Origin: Candidatus Falkowiibacteriota bacterium
GTDB taxonomy: Archaea > Iainarchaeota > Iainarchaeia > Iainarchaeales > GCA-2688035
Direction: 5' to 3'
NCBI GenBank assembly: GCA_017610485.1
Contig: JAFCBY010000051.1
Coordinates: forward strand, 1-10,471
Length of the DNA: 10,471 bases
Below the pieces are notes generated by a model. That model was not told the origin of the DNA. It was given only the letters and a program-made list of their open reading frames with translations, and ran no database searches. The translations under genes and the position numbers were made by a program. Positions 1-5,467 of this stretch are shown piece after piece. How positions within the stretch are numbered: the stretch's first letter is position 1; each line of letters opens with the position of its first letter.

Positions 1-146
1 CCTAGTCCCTGTTTTTTTTCTTTTCGCCTTTCTTTAAGCAGCACTCTTTTCTGCTTGTTGCTCGTTGGATGCTTGTGTGATTTGCTTCTCTTTCCCGCCC
101 GTCTCGGCATTGTTTTTCACTTTTAAAATTAAGTTTTTCCCTGCTT

Positions 147-677
147 TTATTCCTTTCTGTAAGCCGAGTAGGGCTGTCCCGGTCCGACAAACTTTTCCCC
201 AGAGATGTGCATTGCCAGGTCTTCGTCTTTTAGGGCGGGGTCCTTTTCCGCGTGGACTATTTCTCCAAGGATGAGGAAGTGGTCTGCTTGGCCTGACTCG
301 ATTACGTCTTTGAGCCTGCACTCGAGGACGATCTTTGCGCCCTTTACTCGTGGGACATTAACCTCTTTTCCTTCCTCAAATTCAAGGCCAGACTTTTCAA
401 CCTTGTCGGTGAGCTTGGCAGCGCAGGAAACAGCCTTTTCTGCCCAGTCGCGTGTGACAACGTTGACCACAAACTCCTTTTTCCTGCGGATGTTCTTCAC
501 AGTGAGGGTTTCCCGCCTCTGAATTCCCAAATAGAGCATTGGTGGTGAGAATGAGACTGGTGCAATCCAGGAGTAGGGTGCGGCGTTTACCTCTGAAGCA
601 GGGTTTACTGTTGTTACGAGGACTGTAAGCCTTGGGTAAATTAGCCTGATTGACTTGTCCAATGGAACTTCTTCCAT
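147..677 (-). CDS. Flavin reductase-like (FMN-binding split barrel) protein
   Basis: A 176-residue protein of the flavin reductase-like domain family, which binds FMN in a split beta-barrel and usually passes electrons from NAD(P)H to flavin or acts as a small flavoprotein. The conserved core is visible: an early strand IRLIYPRLTVLVTT, then NAAPYSWIAPVSFSPP, a strand MLYLGIQ, and TVKNIRRKKEFVVNVV, matching the FMN-phosphate region of the family. Length is normal for a single-domain member. I chose ATG at 677 because MEEVPLDKS resembles starts of archaeal relatives. A GTG at 686, in frame, is an alternative and would sit about 26 bp from a TATA-like element. It is transcribed divergently from the phosphate transporter. 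The physiological electron acceptor cannot be read from sequence; the family also includes proteins that only bind flavin. Confidence 0.88.
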   Translation of the reverse strand: MEEVPLDKSIRLIYPRLTVLVTTVNPASEVNAAPYSWIAPVSFSPPMLYLGIQRRETLTVKNIRRKKEFVVNVVTRDWAEKAVSCAAKLTDKVEKSGLEFEEGKEVNVPRVKGAKIVLECRLKDVIESGQADHFLILGEIVHAEKDPALKDEDLAMHISGEKFVGPGQPYSAYRKE

Positions 678-704
678 GCCCTTCACATGACTAATTTGGT
701 GGCT

Positions 705-720
705 TATCTTTTTAACCCCT
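705..720 (-). promoter_or_regulatory. Putative archaeal promoter (TATA box) of the flavin reductase gene
   Basis: On the minus strand the sequence AGGGGTTAAAAAGATA lies here, with the A/T-rich TTAAAAA core at 709-715 preceded by purines as in a BRE. The core is about 26 bp from GTG 686 and 35 bp from ATG 677, so transcription would start at or just before the start codon (leaderless or very short leader). This is an inference from spacing and composition. Confidence 0.45.
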
Positions 721-794
721 TTCCTTTCCTAATTGTGTAAAGCGGATTTTAGGCCCTATTTTGGGAGGGGGCCTTCTGGCAACAGGTGTCTTTT

Positions 795-2402
795 ATGGAC
801 GTTGTTCCGATTGTGTTTGGCTTGGTTGGAGGCCTTGCCCTGTTTCTTTACGGAATGTCTCTGTTGAGCAATGGCCTTCAAAAGGCTGCAGGCGACAAGC
901 TAAGGCTCTGGATTGAAAAGCTTACCAGAAGCAAGTTGAGGGGTGTCGGAGTCGGCGCCCTTGTGACAGCTGTAGTCCAGAGCAGCAGCATTACCACTGT
1001 AACCCTTGTTGGCTTGATTAATGCCGGGCTTCTTTCCCTAAACCAGGCTGTTCCAATCATTATGGGTGCAAACATTGGAACAACGGTTACCGCGCAGTTG
1101 ATTGCCTTCAAGGTCGGCGCCCTGTCCTTGCCGATTATCGCGGTGGGGTTTGCCCTGGCCTCCTTGGGAAAAAAGCCCGCACACCGATATTTCGGGCAAG
1201 TCATTCTTGGTTTTGGCCTGCTTTTCCTTGGCATGAACACCATGAGCGGTGCGATGAAGCCTTTGAGGACAGATCCTGCGATGATGGCTCTTTTGTCAGG
1301 CCTTGGAAGCCCACCAATCTTTGGAATGGGTGTTGGGGCAATTTTTACCGCGCTCATCCAGAGCAGCAGTGCCACTTCTGGTTTGGTGATTGCAATGGCC
1401 TCCGAAAACCTGTTGGACCTTCCGGCTGCAATCGCAATAATAATTGGTGCAAATATTGGCACGTGTGCAACCGTAATTCTTGCTTCAATTGGCTCAACTT
1501 TGACAAGCAAGAGGGCTGCTTTGAGCCACATTTTGTTCAACCTGATTGGCGCTGCAATATTCTTTGTGGTTTTCTCCCCTTTTGTTTCACTGGTTTCCCT
1601 GACCGCATCTGACCTGCCGAGGCAGATTGCAAACGCCCACCTTATCTTCAACATTTCAATTACCCTGGCGATGCTGCCGTTTGTTGCAACACTGGTTTTT
1701 GTCGTCAAGTCTTTGCTGCCTGGCAAGGAAATCAAAATCGATGGTGGCGTAAAATATTTGGACAAGAGGCTTTTGTCAACGCCGGCCGTTGCCTTGAGCC
1801 AGGCTGAAAAGGAGGCTGAGAGGCTTGGCCGGATGTCTTTGGCCGCGGTTGACGATGCGATTAAGGCTTTTAGGGAGAACGATTTAACCCTTGTCAAGGT
1901 TGTTCAGAAGAGGGAGGACGCGGTGGACGAGCTTGATAATATAATTGAGGCTTTTCTTGTGAAAATTACAAGGCGTGAGCTGAACAAAAAGCAGGCTAAG
2001 AGGGTTTCCGCTCTTGTTCACAGCATTTCGGATATTGAAAGGGTTTCTGATCACGCAAACAACATTGCTGAGCTGGCTGAGAGGAAAGCGAGGGAAAAAC
2101 TTTCCTTTTCAAGGCCTGCGTTAAGGGAGCTTGAGGTAATGTTCAAGAAGAGCAGGGAGAGCTTTGCCAAGTCAATAAATGTCATGGTAAGCGGCAACAG
2201 AAAGCTTGCCACAAGGGTTATGAATCTTGAGAGTGAGATTGACGGCCTGCAGGCCAAGTTTGAGCAGAACAACTTTGAGAGGACAACTCACAAAAGATGC
2301 AATGCAAAGTCAAGCGTTGTTTTTGCCGAGGCAATCAGGAACCTTGAAAGGATTTCCGACCACGCGCACAACATCTCGATGGCCACTACTTTTGGGGGTT
2401 AG
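795..2402 (+). CDS. Na+/phosphate cotransporter family protein with C-terminal PhoU-like domain
   Basis: An inner-membrane sodium/phosphate symporter of the NptA/PNaS (SLC34-like) family, 535 residues from ATG 795. Counting from an in-frame GTG at 786, the inverted-repeat transporter core shows both QSSS signatures (QSSSITT at 65-71, QSSSATS at 192-198), each followed by GANIGT (94-99 and 221-226), the hallmark of this family. Hydrophobic segments run to about residue 310. The rest (about 335-530) is a helical PhoU-like domain with two metal-ligand style motifs, DIERVSDHANNI (416-427) and NLERISDHAHNI (519-530). Fusion of transporter and PhoU domains is common in this family and suggests intracellular control of uptake. 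ATG 795 is preferred because AGGTG lies 6 nt before it; GTG 786 is the alternative. The 3' end is 15 nt from the convergent gatD end. Confidence 0.92.
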   Translation: MDVVPIVFGLVGGLALFLYGMSLLSNGLQKAAGDKLRLWIEKLTRSKLRGVGVGALVTAVVQSSSITTVTLVGLINAGLLSLNQAVPIIMGANIGTTVTAQLIAFKVGALSLPIIAVGFALASLGKKPAHRYFGQVILGFGLLFLGMNTMSGAMKPLRTDPAMMALLSGLGSPPIFGMGVGAIFTALIQSSSATSGLVIAMASENLLDLPAAIAIIIGANIGTCATVILASIGSTLTSKRAALSHILFNLIGAAIFFVVFSPFVSLVSLTASDLPRQIANAHLIFNISITLAMLPFVATLVFVVKSLLPGKEIKIDGGVKYLDKRLLSTPAVALSQAEKEAERLGRMSLAAVDDAIKAFRENDLTLVKVVQKREDAVDELDNIIEAFLVKITRRELNKKQAKRVSALVHSISDIERVSDHANNIAELAERKAREKLSFSRPALRELEVMFKKSRESFAKSINVMVSGNRKLATRVMNLESEIDGLQAKFEQNNFERTTHKRCNAKSSVVFAEAIRNLERISDHAHNISMATTFGG

Positions 2403-2417
2403 AGCCGCTAATCCTAG

Positions 2418-3631
2418 TCAGGGTTTTGGCTCAGGCTGCTTTTTCCCGTAGCCCAAACCAAATTCATCAATCTGTGTTCTTGGATTTATCTCGCCTCGGA
2501 GGTTCTCGATCATTAATTTTTTTGCCTCTTCTTTGTGGAAATTTCCAAGCAGCCAGGCAAGTTTGATAAACGCTGTTTCGGGAAGCATATCCTGGCCTGT
2601 TCGTTTGGCTTTCCAACAGGTGCTTGGCCAAGACCTGTTCCCTCAAGGACAACTCCGCGGTATTTGTTTTTTCTAAGGCATGCAACTAGCTCGTGGTCCA
2701 AATTTGGGTGGATTTTGAACAATGAAACCTTTTCCTCCATTTTGTCAAGGAGCTTGAGCTTTTTCTCTGGGCTTTTCTTGCAGTAATCCTTTTCAAGCAT
2801 CTCAATTTTTCTTGTTCCAAAGGCGATTTTTGCAATTGGTTCTGCATTCACTGGCTTGAAGGCATCCCTTCTGCTGGTGTGCATTTTTCTTGTCTTGCAG
2901 GCTGGCAGTATCAGGCAGTTGTCGTCGCTGCTGGTTCCATGCATGCAGATTCCGACCCCGCAGAAGTCTGTTTTGGTGATAAACTCCATTGCGCAAATTA
3001 GGTTCATTATTGCGTCTGTGCTTCCCCTGTCAGTGCTTCTTTGGGCTCCAACCAGGATAATGGGGATTTGTATGTCCTGCAGCATGAAGGCAAGGGCTGC
3101 AGAGGTATAGGCCATTGTGTCAGTGCCATGCGGCAAAATTATGCCTTTGACCCCCTTTTTTGCCTCTTTTTCAATTTCTCTTGCAATCAATTGGTAGTGG
3201 GAGAAGCGCATATCCTCTGAGAACATGTTGCTTATAAGCCTTGTTTTAATGTTTGCCATTTCGGCAAGCTCTGGCACAAGTGTCAAAAGGTCTTCTGGCT
3301 CAAAGGTTGTGTAAACCGCGCCTGTCCTGTAATCCACGCGCGCTGCGATTGTGCCACCAATTTGGAGTATTGAAACTGTTGGAAGCCCTGGCCTATTTTC
3401 AAACTTGGCTGGCTTGGCCTTTCCCACGGCTTTGCCTTCCTTGACCTTTTCTACTTTTAGGCCTGACTCGATTTTTATGCCTGTGTTATAGCCTGACTCA
3501 AGCTTTAGGGTCAGGATATCCTTTTCAATCGAGGGAATGATTGTGCCTGTGAAAGAGCTCTTGCCCTTTTTTGCCCTTACTACACTGCCCTCTTTCAGAC
3601 CGTGCTTTTTCAAAAAGCTTTCTATCCCCAT
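2418..3631 (-). pseudogene. gatD: Glu-tRNA(Gln) amidotransferase subunit D (GatD), broken by internal deletion and frameshift
   Basis: GatD is the asparaginase-like subunit that, with GatE, converts Glu-tRNA(Gln) to Gln-tRNA(Gln) in archaea; it releases ammonia from glutamine or asparagine. Counting from an in-frame GTG at 3640, the N-terminal beta domain spans about 5-75 and the amidohydrolase follows: GGTIA (catalytic T97), HGTDT (T173, D174) and RKMHTSRRD (K252), so all catalytic residues are present. After GTGLGQAPVGKPNEQ (334-348) the frame departs from the family and stops at 2513. In another frame, from about 2600 to a stop at 2418-2420, the sequence reads GQDMLPETAFIKLAWLLGN and then ENLRGEINPRTQ, the conserved GatD C-terminus. 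The stretch between, which in GatD carries the MTSQC motif, is missing (about 40 residues). Total span 1214 nt is not a multiple of three. ATG 3631 is chosen over GTG 3640; either is possible. It could be a true mutation or an assembly error. Confidence 0.85.
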
Positions 3632-3666
3632 TTCCCACACTCACAAACAAGTCCTGGAGAGAAACA

Positions 3667-3673
3667 CTTTTAA
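3667..3673 (-). promoter_or_regulatory. Putative TATA box of gatD
   Basis: Minus-strand TTAAAAG within GCATTAAAAGTG, centred about 30 bp before GTG 3640 and 39 bp before ATG 3631. Its presence in the 95-bp gap after the lrp-like gene suggests that gatD has its own promoter and is not simply read through from the regulator. Inferred from spacing only. Confidence 0.4.
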
Positions 3674-3726
3674 TGCAATCTTTTGCCCAAAATCAAGCCT
3701 GTTTTGCTTTGTTTTATTCCTAGCCT

Positions 3727-4176
3727 TTAGTCCAGCACTTCGTCCAAAATCACGACTGTTTTGGTCTTTTCTATGCCGTCGGTGTTTCTCAGCTTGACTG
3801 TGATAAAATGGTTTAGTTCTTCTATGTTCCTTGCCCTGAGCTTGAGGATGATGTCTGCTTCGCCTGTAACCATGCTGGCCTCTTCAACTTGTGACAGATT
3901 TTTAAGCTCTTTTGCAACGTTGTGCTGGCTGGTTTTGAGCTGCTTTATAATATTGTAGTCCACTGTTAGCAGGGCATATGCTGCAATGTCTTTTCCAAGC
4001 TTTTTGTTGTCAACTTTTATGGTATAGCCCGTAATTATGCCGTTCTGGCGAAGCTTCTTAATGCGGTTGTGCACTGTTGTTCCGGCTAGTCCTGTTTCTT
4101 TTGAAATTTGTGCAACCGAGGCTCTTGCATTTTTCTTCAAAGCCTCGATAATGAGCAAATCCTTTTTATCAACCAT
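3727..4176 (-). CDS. Lrp/AsnC family transcriptional regulator
   Basis: A 149-residue feast/famine-type DNA-binding regulator of normal family length. The N-terminal winged helix-turn-helix spans about 1-50, with the recognition region ISKETGLAGTTVHNRIKKL followed by GIITGYTIKVD. A C-terminal RAM/AsnC ligand and oligomerisation domain (about 60-145) contains the typical VTGEADIILKLRA (103-115) and ends in KTKTVVILDEVLD. Such proteins form dimers to octamers and respond to amino acids or other small metabolites; the ligand here cannot be predicted. The ATG at 4176 lies inside a perfect inverted repeat (4175-4198) that abuts a TATA-like element, which points to autoregulation. Neighbours are gatD downstream on the same strand and, across a 314-bp gap, a divergent aldolase. 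Confidence 0.93.
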   Translation of the reverse strand: MVDKKDLLIIEALKKNARASVAQISKETGLAGTTVHNRIKKLRQNGIITGYTIKVDNKKLGKDIAAYALLTVDYNIIKQLKTSQHNVAKELKNLSQVEEASMVTGEADIILKLRARNIEELNHFITVKLRNTDGIEKTKTVVILDEVLD

Positions 4177-4198
4177 AATGGAATATTTGTTCCATTAT
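4175..4198. promoter_or_regulatory. Perfect inverted repeat, likely autoregulatory operator of the Lrp-like gene
   Basis: ATAATGGAA and TTCCATTAT are exact 9-bp inverted arms separated by a 6-bp A/T-rich spacer (TATTTG). The element covers the ATG of the regulator and the predicted transcription start and ends 2 bp before the TATA-like sequence. Lrp-family proteins bind short A/T-rich palindromes of about this size, and many archaeal members repress their own gene this way. The palindrome is directly seen; the binding protein is inferred. Confidence 0.7.
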
Positions 4199-4200
4199 CA

Positions 4201-4208
4201 TTAAAATA
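4201..4208 (-). promoter_or_regulatory. Putative TATA box of the Lrp-like regulator
   Basis: Minus-strand TATTTTAA centred about 29 bp before the ATG at 4176, which predicts a leaderless or near-leaderless transcript. It is directly adjacent to the inverted repeat 4175-4198, so a protein on the repeat would block initiation. Confidence 0.55.
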
Positions 4209-4227
4209 GTACCTGTTATTTGGCAGT

Positions 4228-4238
4228 TTTGTTCCATT
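4228..4238. repeat. Second copy of the operator half-site TTTGTTCCATT
   Basis: The 11-mer TTTGTTCCATT at 4186-4196 (spacer plus right arm of the operator) recurs exactly at 4228-4238. The offset is 42 bp, which is four turns of B-DNA, so both copies face the same side of the helix. That suits cooperative binding by an oligomeric Lrp-type protein. The repeat is seen; its role is inferred. Confidence 0.5.
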
Positions 4239-4251
4239 TTCCGTCAATTAG

Positions 4252-4287
4252 TTTAATATATATGGCTAGCGCAATTAGTATATTAAA
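4252..4287. repeat. Inverted repeat of two TATA-like arms in the lrp-aldolase gap
   Basis: TTTAATATA (4252-4260) and TATATTAAA (4279-4287) are exact reverse complements around an 18-bp centre that contains the palindrome GCTAGC. In addition CAATTAGT occurs directly at 4245-4252 and 4272-4279. Either arm could serve as a TATA box, so the element may be a promoter region usable in both directions, a regulator site, or both. Rightward initiation from the arm at 4279-4287 would fall near 4308-4313, just before the structured segment. Confidence 0.4.
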
Positions 4288-4307
4288 TTTTTCGGGGAAA
4301 TAAAAAT

Positions 4308-4434
4308 AGGGATTATGCCAAGTGCGTTTCCGAGTCAGAAACCAGACAGAAGCGCACCTGGCAGGCTCACCACTATGAAAGAACATAGTGGTATCTAAGT
4401 ATGATGGTCTAACTTGAATTTAAACCTATTTTTT
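4308..4434 (+). ncRNA. Candidate structured RNA of unknown class (two stem-loops)
   Basis: Stem 1 pairs TGCCA-A-GTGCG (4316-4326) with CGCAC-C-TGGCA (4353-4363): ten base pairs with one A-C mismatch. Inside it GTTTC (4326-4330) can pair with GAAAC (4338-4342), sharing G4326. Stem 2 pairs ACCACTATG (4369-4377) with CATAGTGGT (4384-4392), nine perfect base pairs closing the loop AAAGAA. A TATA-like sequence at 4279-4287 lies about 28 bp before GGGATT, and six T residues (4429-4434) follow, as in archaeal termination. A separate TATA-like element for the aldolase lies beyond at 4451-4460, which favours a free RNA over a leader, although a riboswitch-type leader is possible. I do not recognise the fold. 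A 27-codon ORF (4315-4398) overlaps it and is an alternative reading. Confidence 0.45.
4429..4434 (+). terminator. T6 tract after the structured segment
   Basis: Six consecutive T residues, followed by GGGCATTTT. Archaeal RNA polymerase terminates at short T-runs without needing a hairpin. The position, 37 nt after stem 2 and about 20 bp before the next TATA-like element, would separate the candidate RNA from the aldolase transcript. Confidence 0.35.
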
Positions 4435-4450
4435 GGGCATTTTGGGGCAT

Positions 4451-4460
4451 ATTTTAAATA
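4451..4460 (+). promoter_or_regulatory. Putative TATA box of the aldolase gene
   Basis: ATTTTAAATA centred about 36 bp before the ATG at 4491, predicting a start near 4481 and a leader of about 10 nt that includes a weak GGTTGA. Just downstream, GAAAG-TG-CTTTC (4464-4475) forms a short inverted repeat that could be a regulator site between TATA box and start. Confidence 0.5.
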
Positions 4461-4490
4461 CCGGAAAGTGCTTTCTATTAGCTGGTTGAA

Positions 4491-5393
4491 ATGTTTACTT
4501 TATCAAAGCCATTGCTCGGGAAGGCGCGAAGAAGGGGCTATGCTCTGCCTGCTTTTAACACCTGCAATTTGGGGATGAGTAGGGCATTGCTTGCAGCAGC
4601 CGAGGCTATGAAGAGCCCGCTTCTAGTCCAAATTACCGAGTCTACAATTGGCTATGCTGGCCTTGAAAGCATTTTTGGCATAGTACAGGTGCTTGAAAAG
4701 CAATCCAAAGTGCCGGTCTGCATCCATCTTGACCACGGCAGGCGCCTTCCGATAATAAGGAAGTGTCTCTCCCTTGGCTTCAAGAGCGTGATGGTGGACG
4801 CCAGCAGGTATGGCCTGAACAAAAACATTTCAATTGTGAAAAAGGTGGTTTCAATGGCCCGCCGCAAAAACTGCAGCGTTGAAGCAGAGCTCGGCTCCCT
4901 TAAAAGAATTGGCTCAGAGGCCCAGCATTTGACAGACCCAAAGCAGGCCAAATTCTTTGTTGAAAAAACGGGCTGCGATTCCCTGGCTGTGGCAATTGGC
5001 ACAAGCCACGGCGCACACAAGTTCGGGGGCAAGCCCAAACTTGACTTTGAGAGGCTGAAGGAAATAAGCGAGCTTGTTTCCATTCCTTTGGTATTGCATG
5101 GCGCTTCCTCAGTCCCAATTTCCCTTGTGAAAAAGAATAACCGGTTTGGGGCAAGACTTTCAGGCACAAAGGGCGTTCCGGACAAGGACCTAAAAAAGGC
5201 AATAAAATTTGGGGTTGCCAAAATAAACATTGACACCGACCTAAGGCTTGCGTTCAGTGCAGGCATCAGGGAATTCCACGCCCGCAACCCAGCAGACTTT
5301 GACCCAAGGCATGCATTAAGGCAGGGCTCATCCCTTGTTCAGGATGTTGCAGCCCAAAAGATTGCCCTGTTTGGCGCAAGGGGCAAGGCCTGA
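4491..5393 (+). CDS. Class II (zinc-dependent) fructose-bisphosphate aldolase family protein
   Basis: A cytosolic aldolase of the class II type, 300 residues, normal length. It catalyses reversible cleavage of fructose 1,6-bisphosphate (or tagatose bisphosphate or related sugar phosphates) into dihydroxyacetone phosphate and an aldehyde. Seen in order: PAFNTCN near the N-terminus; HLDHG (79-83), with the catalytic D81 and zinc ligand H82; SVEAELGSL (129-137); GTSHGAHK with H173; LHGASS with H203 as zinc ligands; and NIDTDLRLAF (246-255), the phosphate/substrate loop, followed by FDPRHAL. It starts at ATG 4491, alone on this strand, with a T6 run after its stop. Most archaea use class I aldolases or the bifunctional FBP aldolase/phosphatase, so a class II enzyme suggests acquisition from bacteria or a DPANN-type metabolism. 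Exact substrate is uncertain. Confidence 0.92.
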   Translation: MFTLSKPLLGKARRRGYALPAFNTCNLGMSRALLAAAEAMKSPLLVQITESTIGYAGLESIFGIVQVLEKQSKVPVCIHLDHGRRLPIIRKCLSLGFKSVMVDASRYGLNKNISIVKKVVSMARRKNCSVEAELGSLKRIGSEAQHLTDPKQAKFFVEKTGCDSLAVAIGTSHGAHKFGGKPKLDFERLKEISELVSIPLVLHGASSVPISLVKKNNRFGARLSGTKGVPDKDLKKAIKFGVAKINIDTDLRLAFSAGIREFHARNPADFDPRHALRQGSSLVQDVAAQKIALFGARGKA

Positions 5394-5439
5394 AGCCCTG
5401 TTGTGTGCAGAATGGGGCAAAGGCCTGACTGTTTAGCGC

Positions 5440-5445
5440 TTTTTT
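5440..5445 (+). terminator. T-tract terminator after the aldolase gene
   Basis: Six T residues in GCGCTTTTTTGCAG about 47 nt after the aldolase stop, with a second T5 run at 5456-5460. These lie in the 74-bp gap before the convergent VWA gene, where archaeal intrinsic termination would be expected. Confidence 0.45.
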
Positions 5446-5467
5446 GCAGAACTAGTTTTTGTGGGAG

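Noticed and set aside
94..97. GatD first motif reads IGGT instead of TGGT, seemingly losing a catalytic threonine (protein residues 94-97)
   Set aside because: In the asparaginase family the catalytic threonine is the last residue of this motif (T97), which is present; the first position varies in other members.
1..146. Open frames downstream of the flavin reductase, including a short Lys/Gln/Ala-rich minus-strand reading ending at 34
   Set aside because: No start codon with a ribosome-binding site or TATA-like element supports a gene. The possible GTG-started peptide would be only 28 residues. I see nothing else convincing in this stretch.
878..1897. 339-codon open frame on the minus strand inside the phosphate transporter gene
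   Set aside because: The plus-strand protein here is a clear Na/Pi cotransporter with both QSSS and GANIGT repeats. The antisense frame looks like a mirror of its codon bias, with no recognisable domain.
2513..2600. Treating the annotated-looking C-terminus of GatD (ARICFPKQRLSNLPG onward) as genuine
   Set aside because: It has no resemblance to GatD, whereas the alternative frame over the same bases gives the conserved GatD C-terminus up to a stop at 2418.
2588..2602. Programmed frameshift or translational bypass in gatD
   Set aside because: A frame change alone would not restore the missing block of about 40 conserved residues, and no slippery heptamer is seen at the junction.
4316..4410. 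Box C/D-like ATGATGG at 4401-4407 or a tRNA-like fold in the structured segment
   Set aside because: No D box (CTGA) partners the C-like sequence at a suitable distance, and there is no T-arm or acceptor stem.
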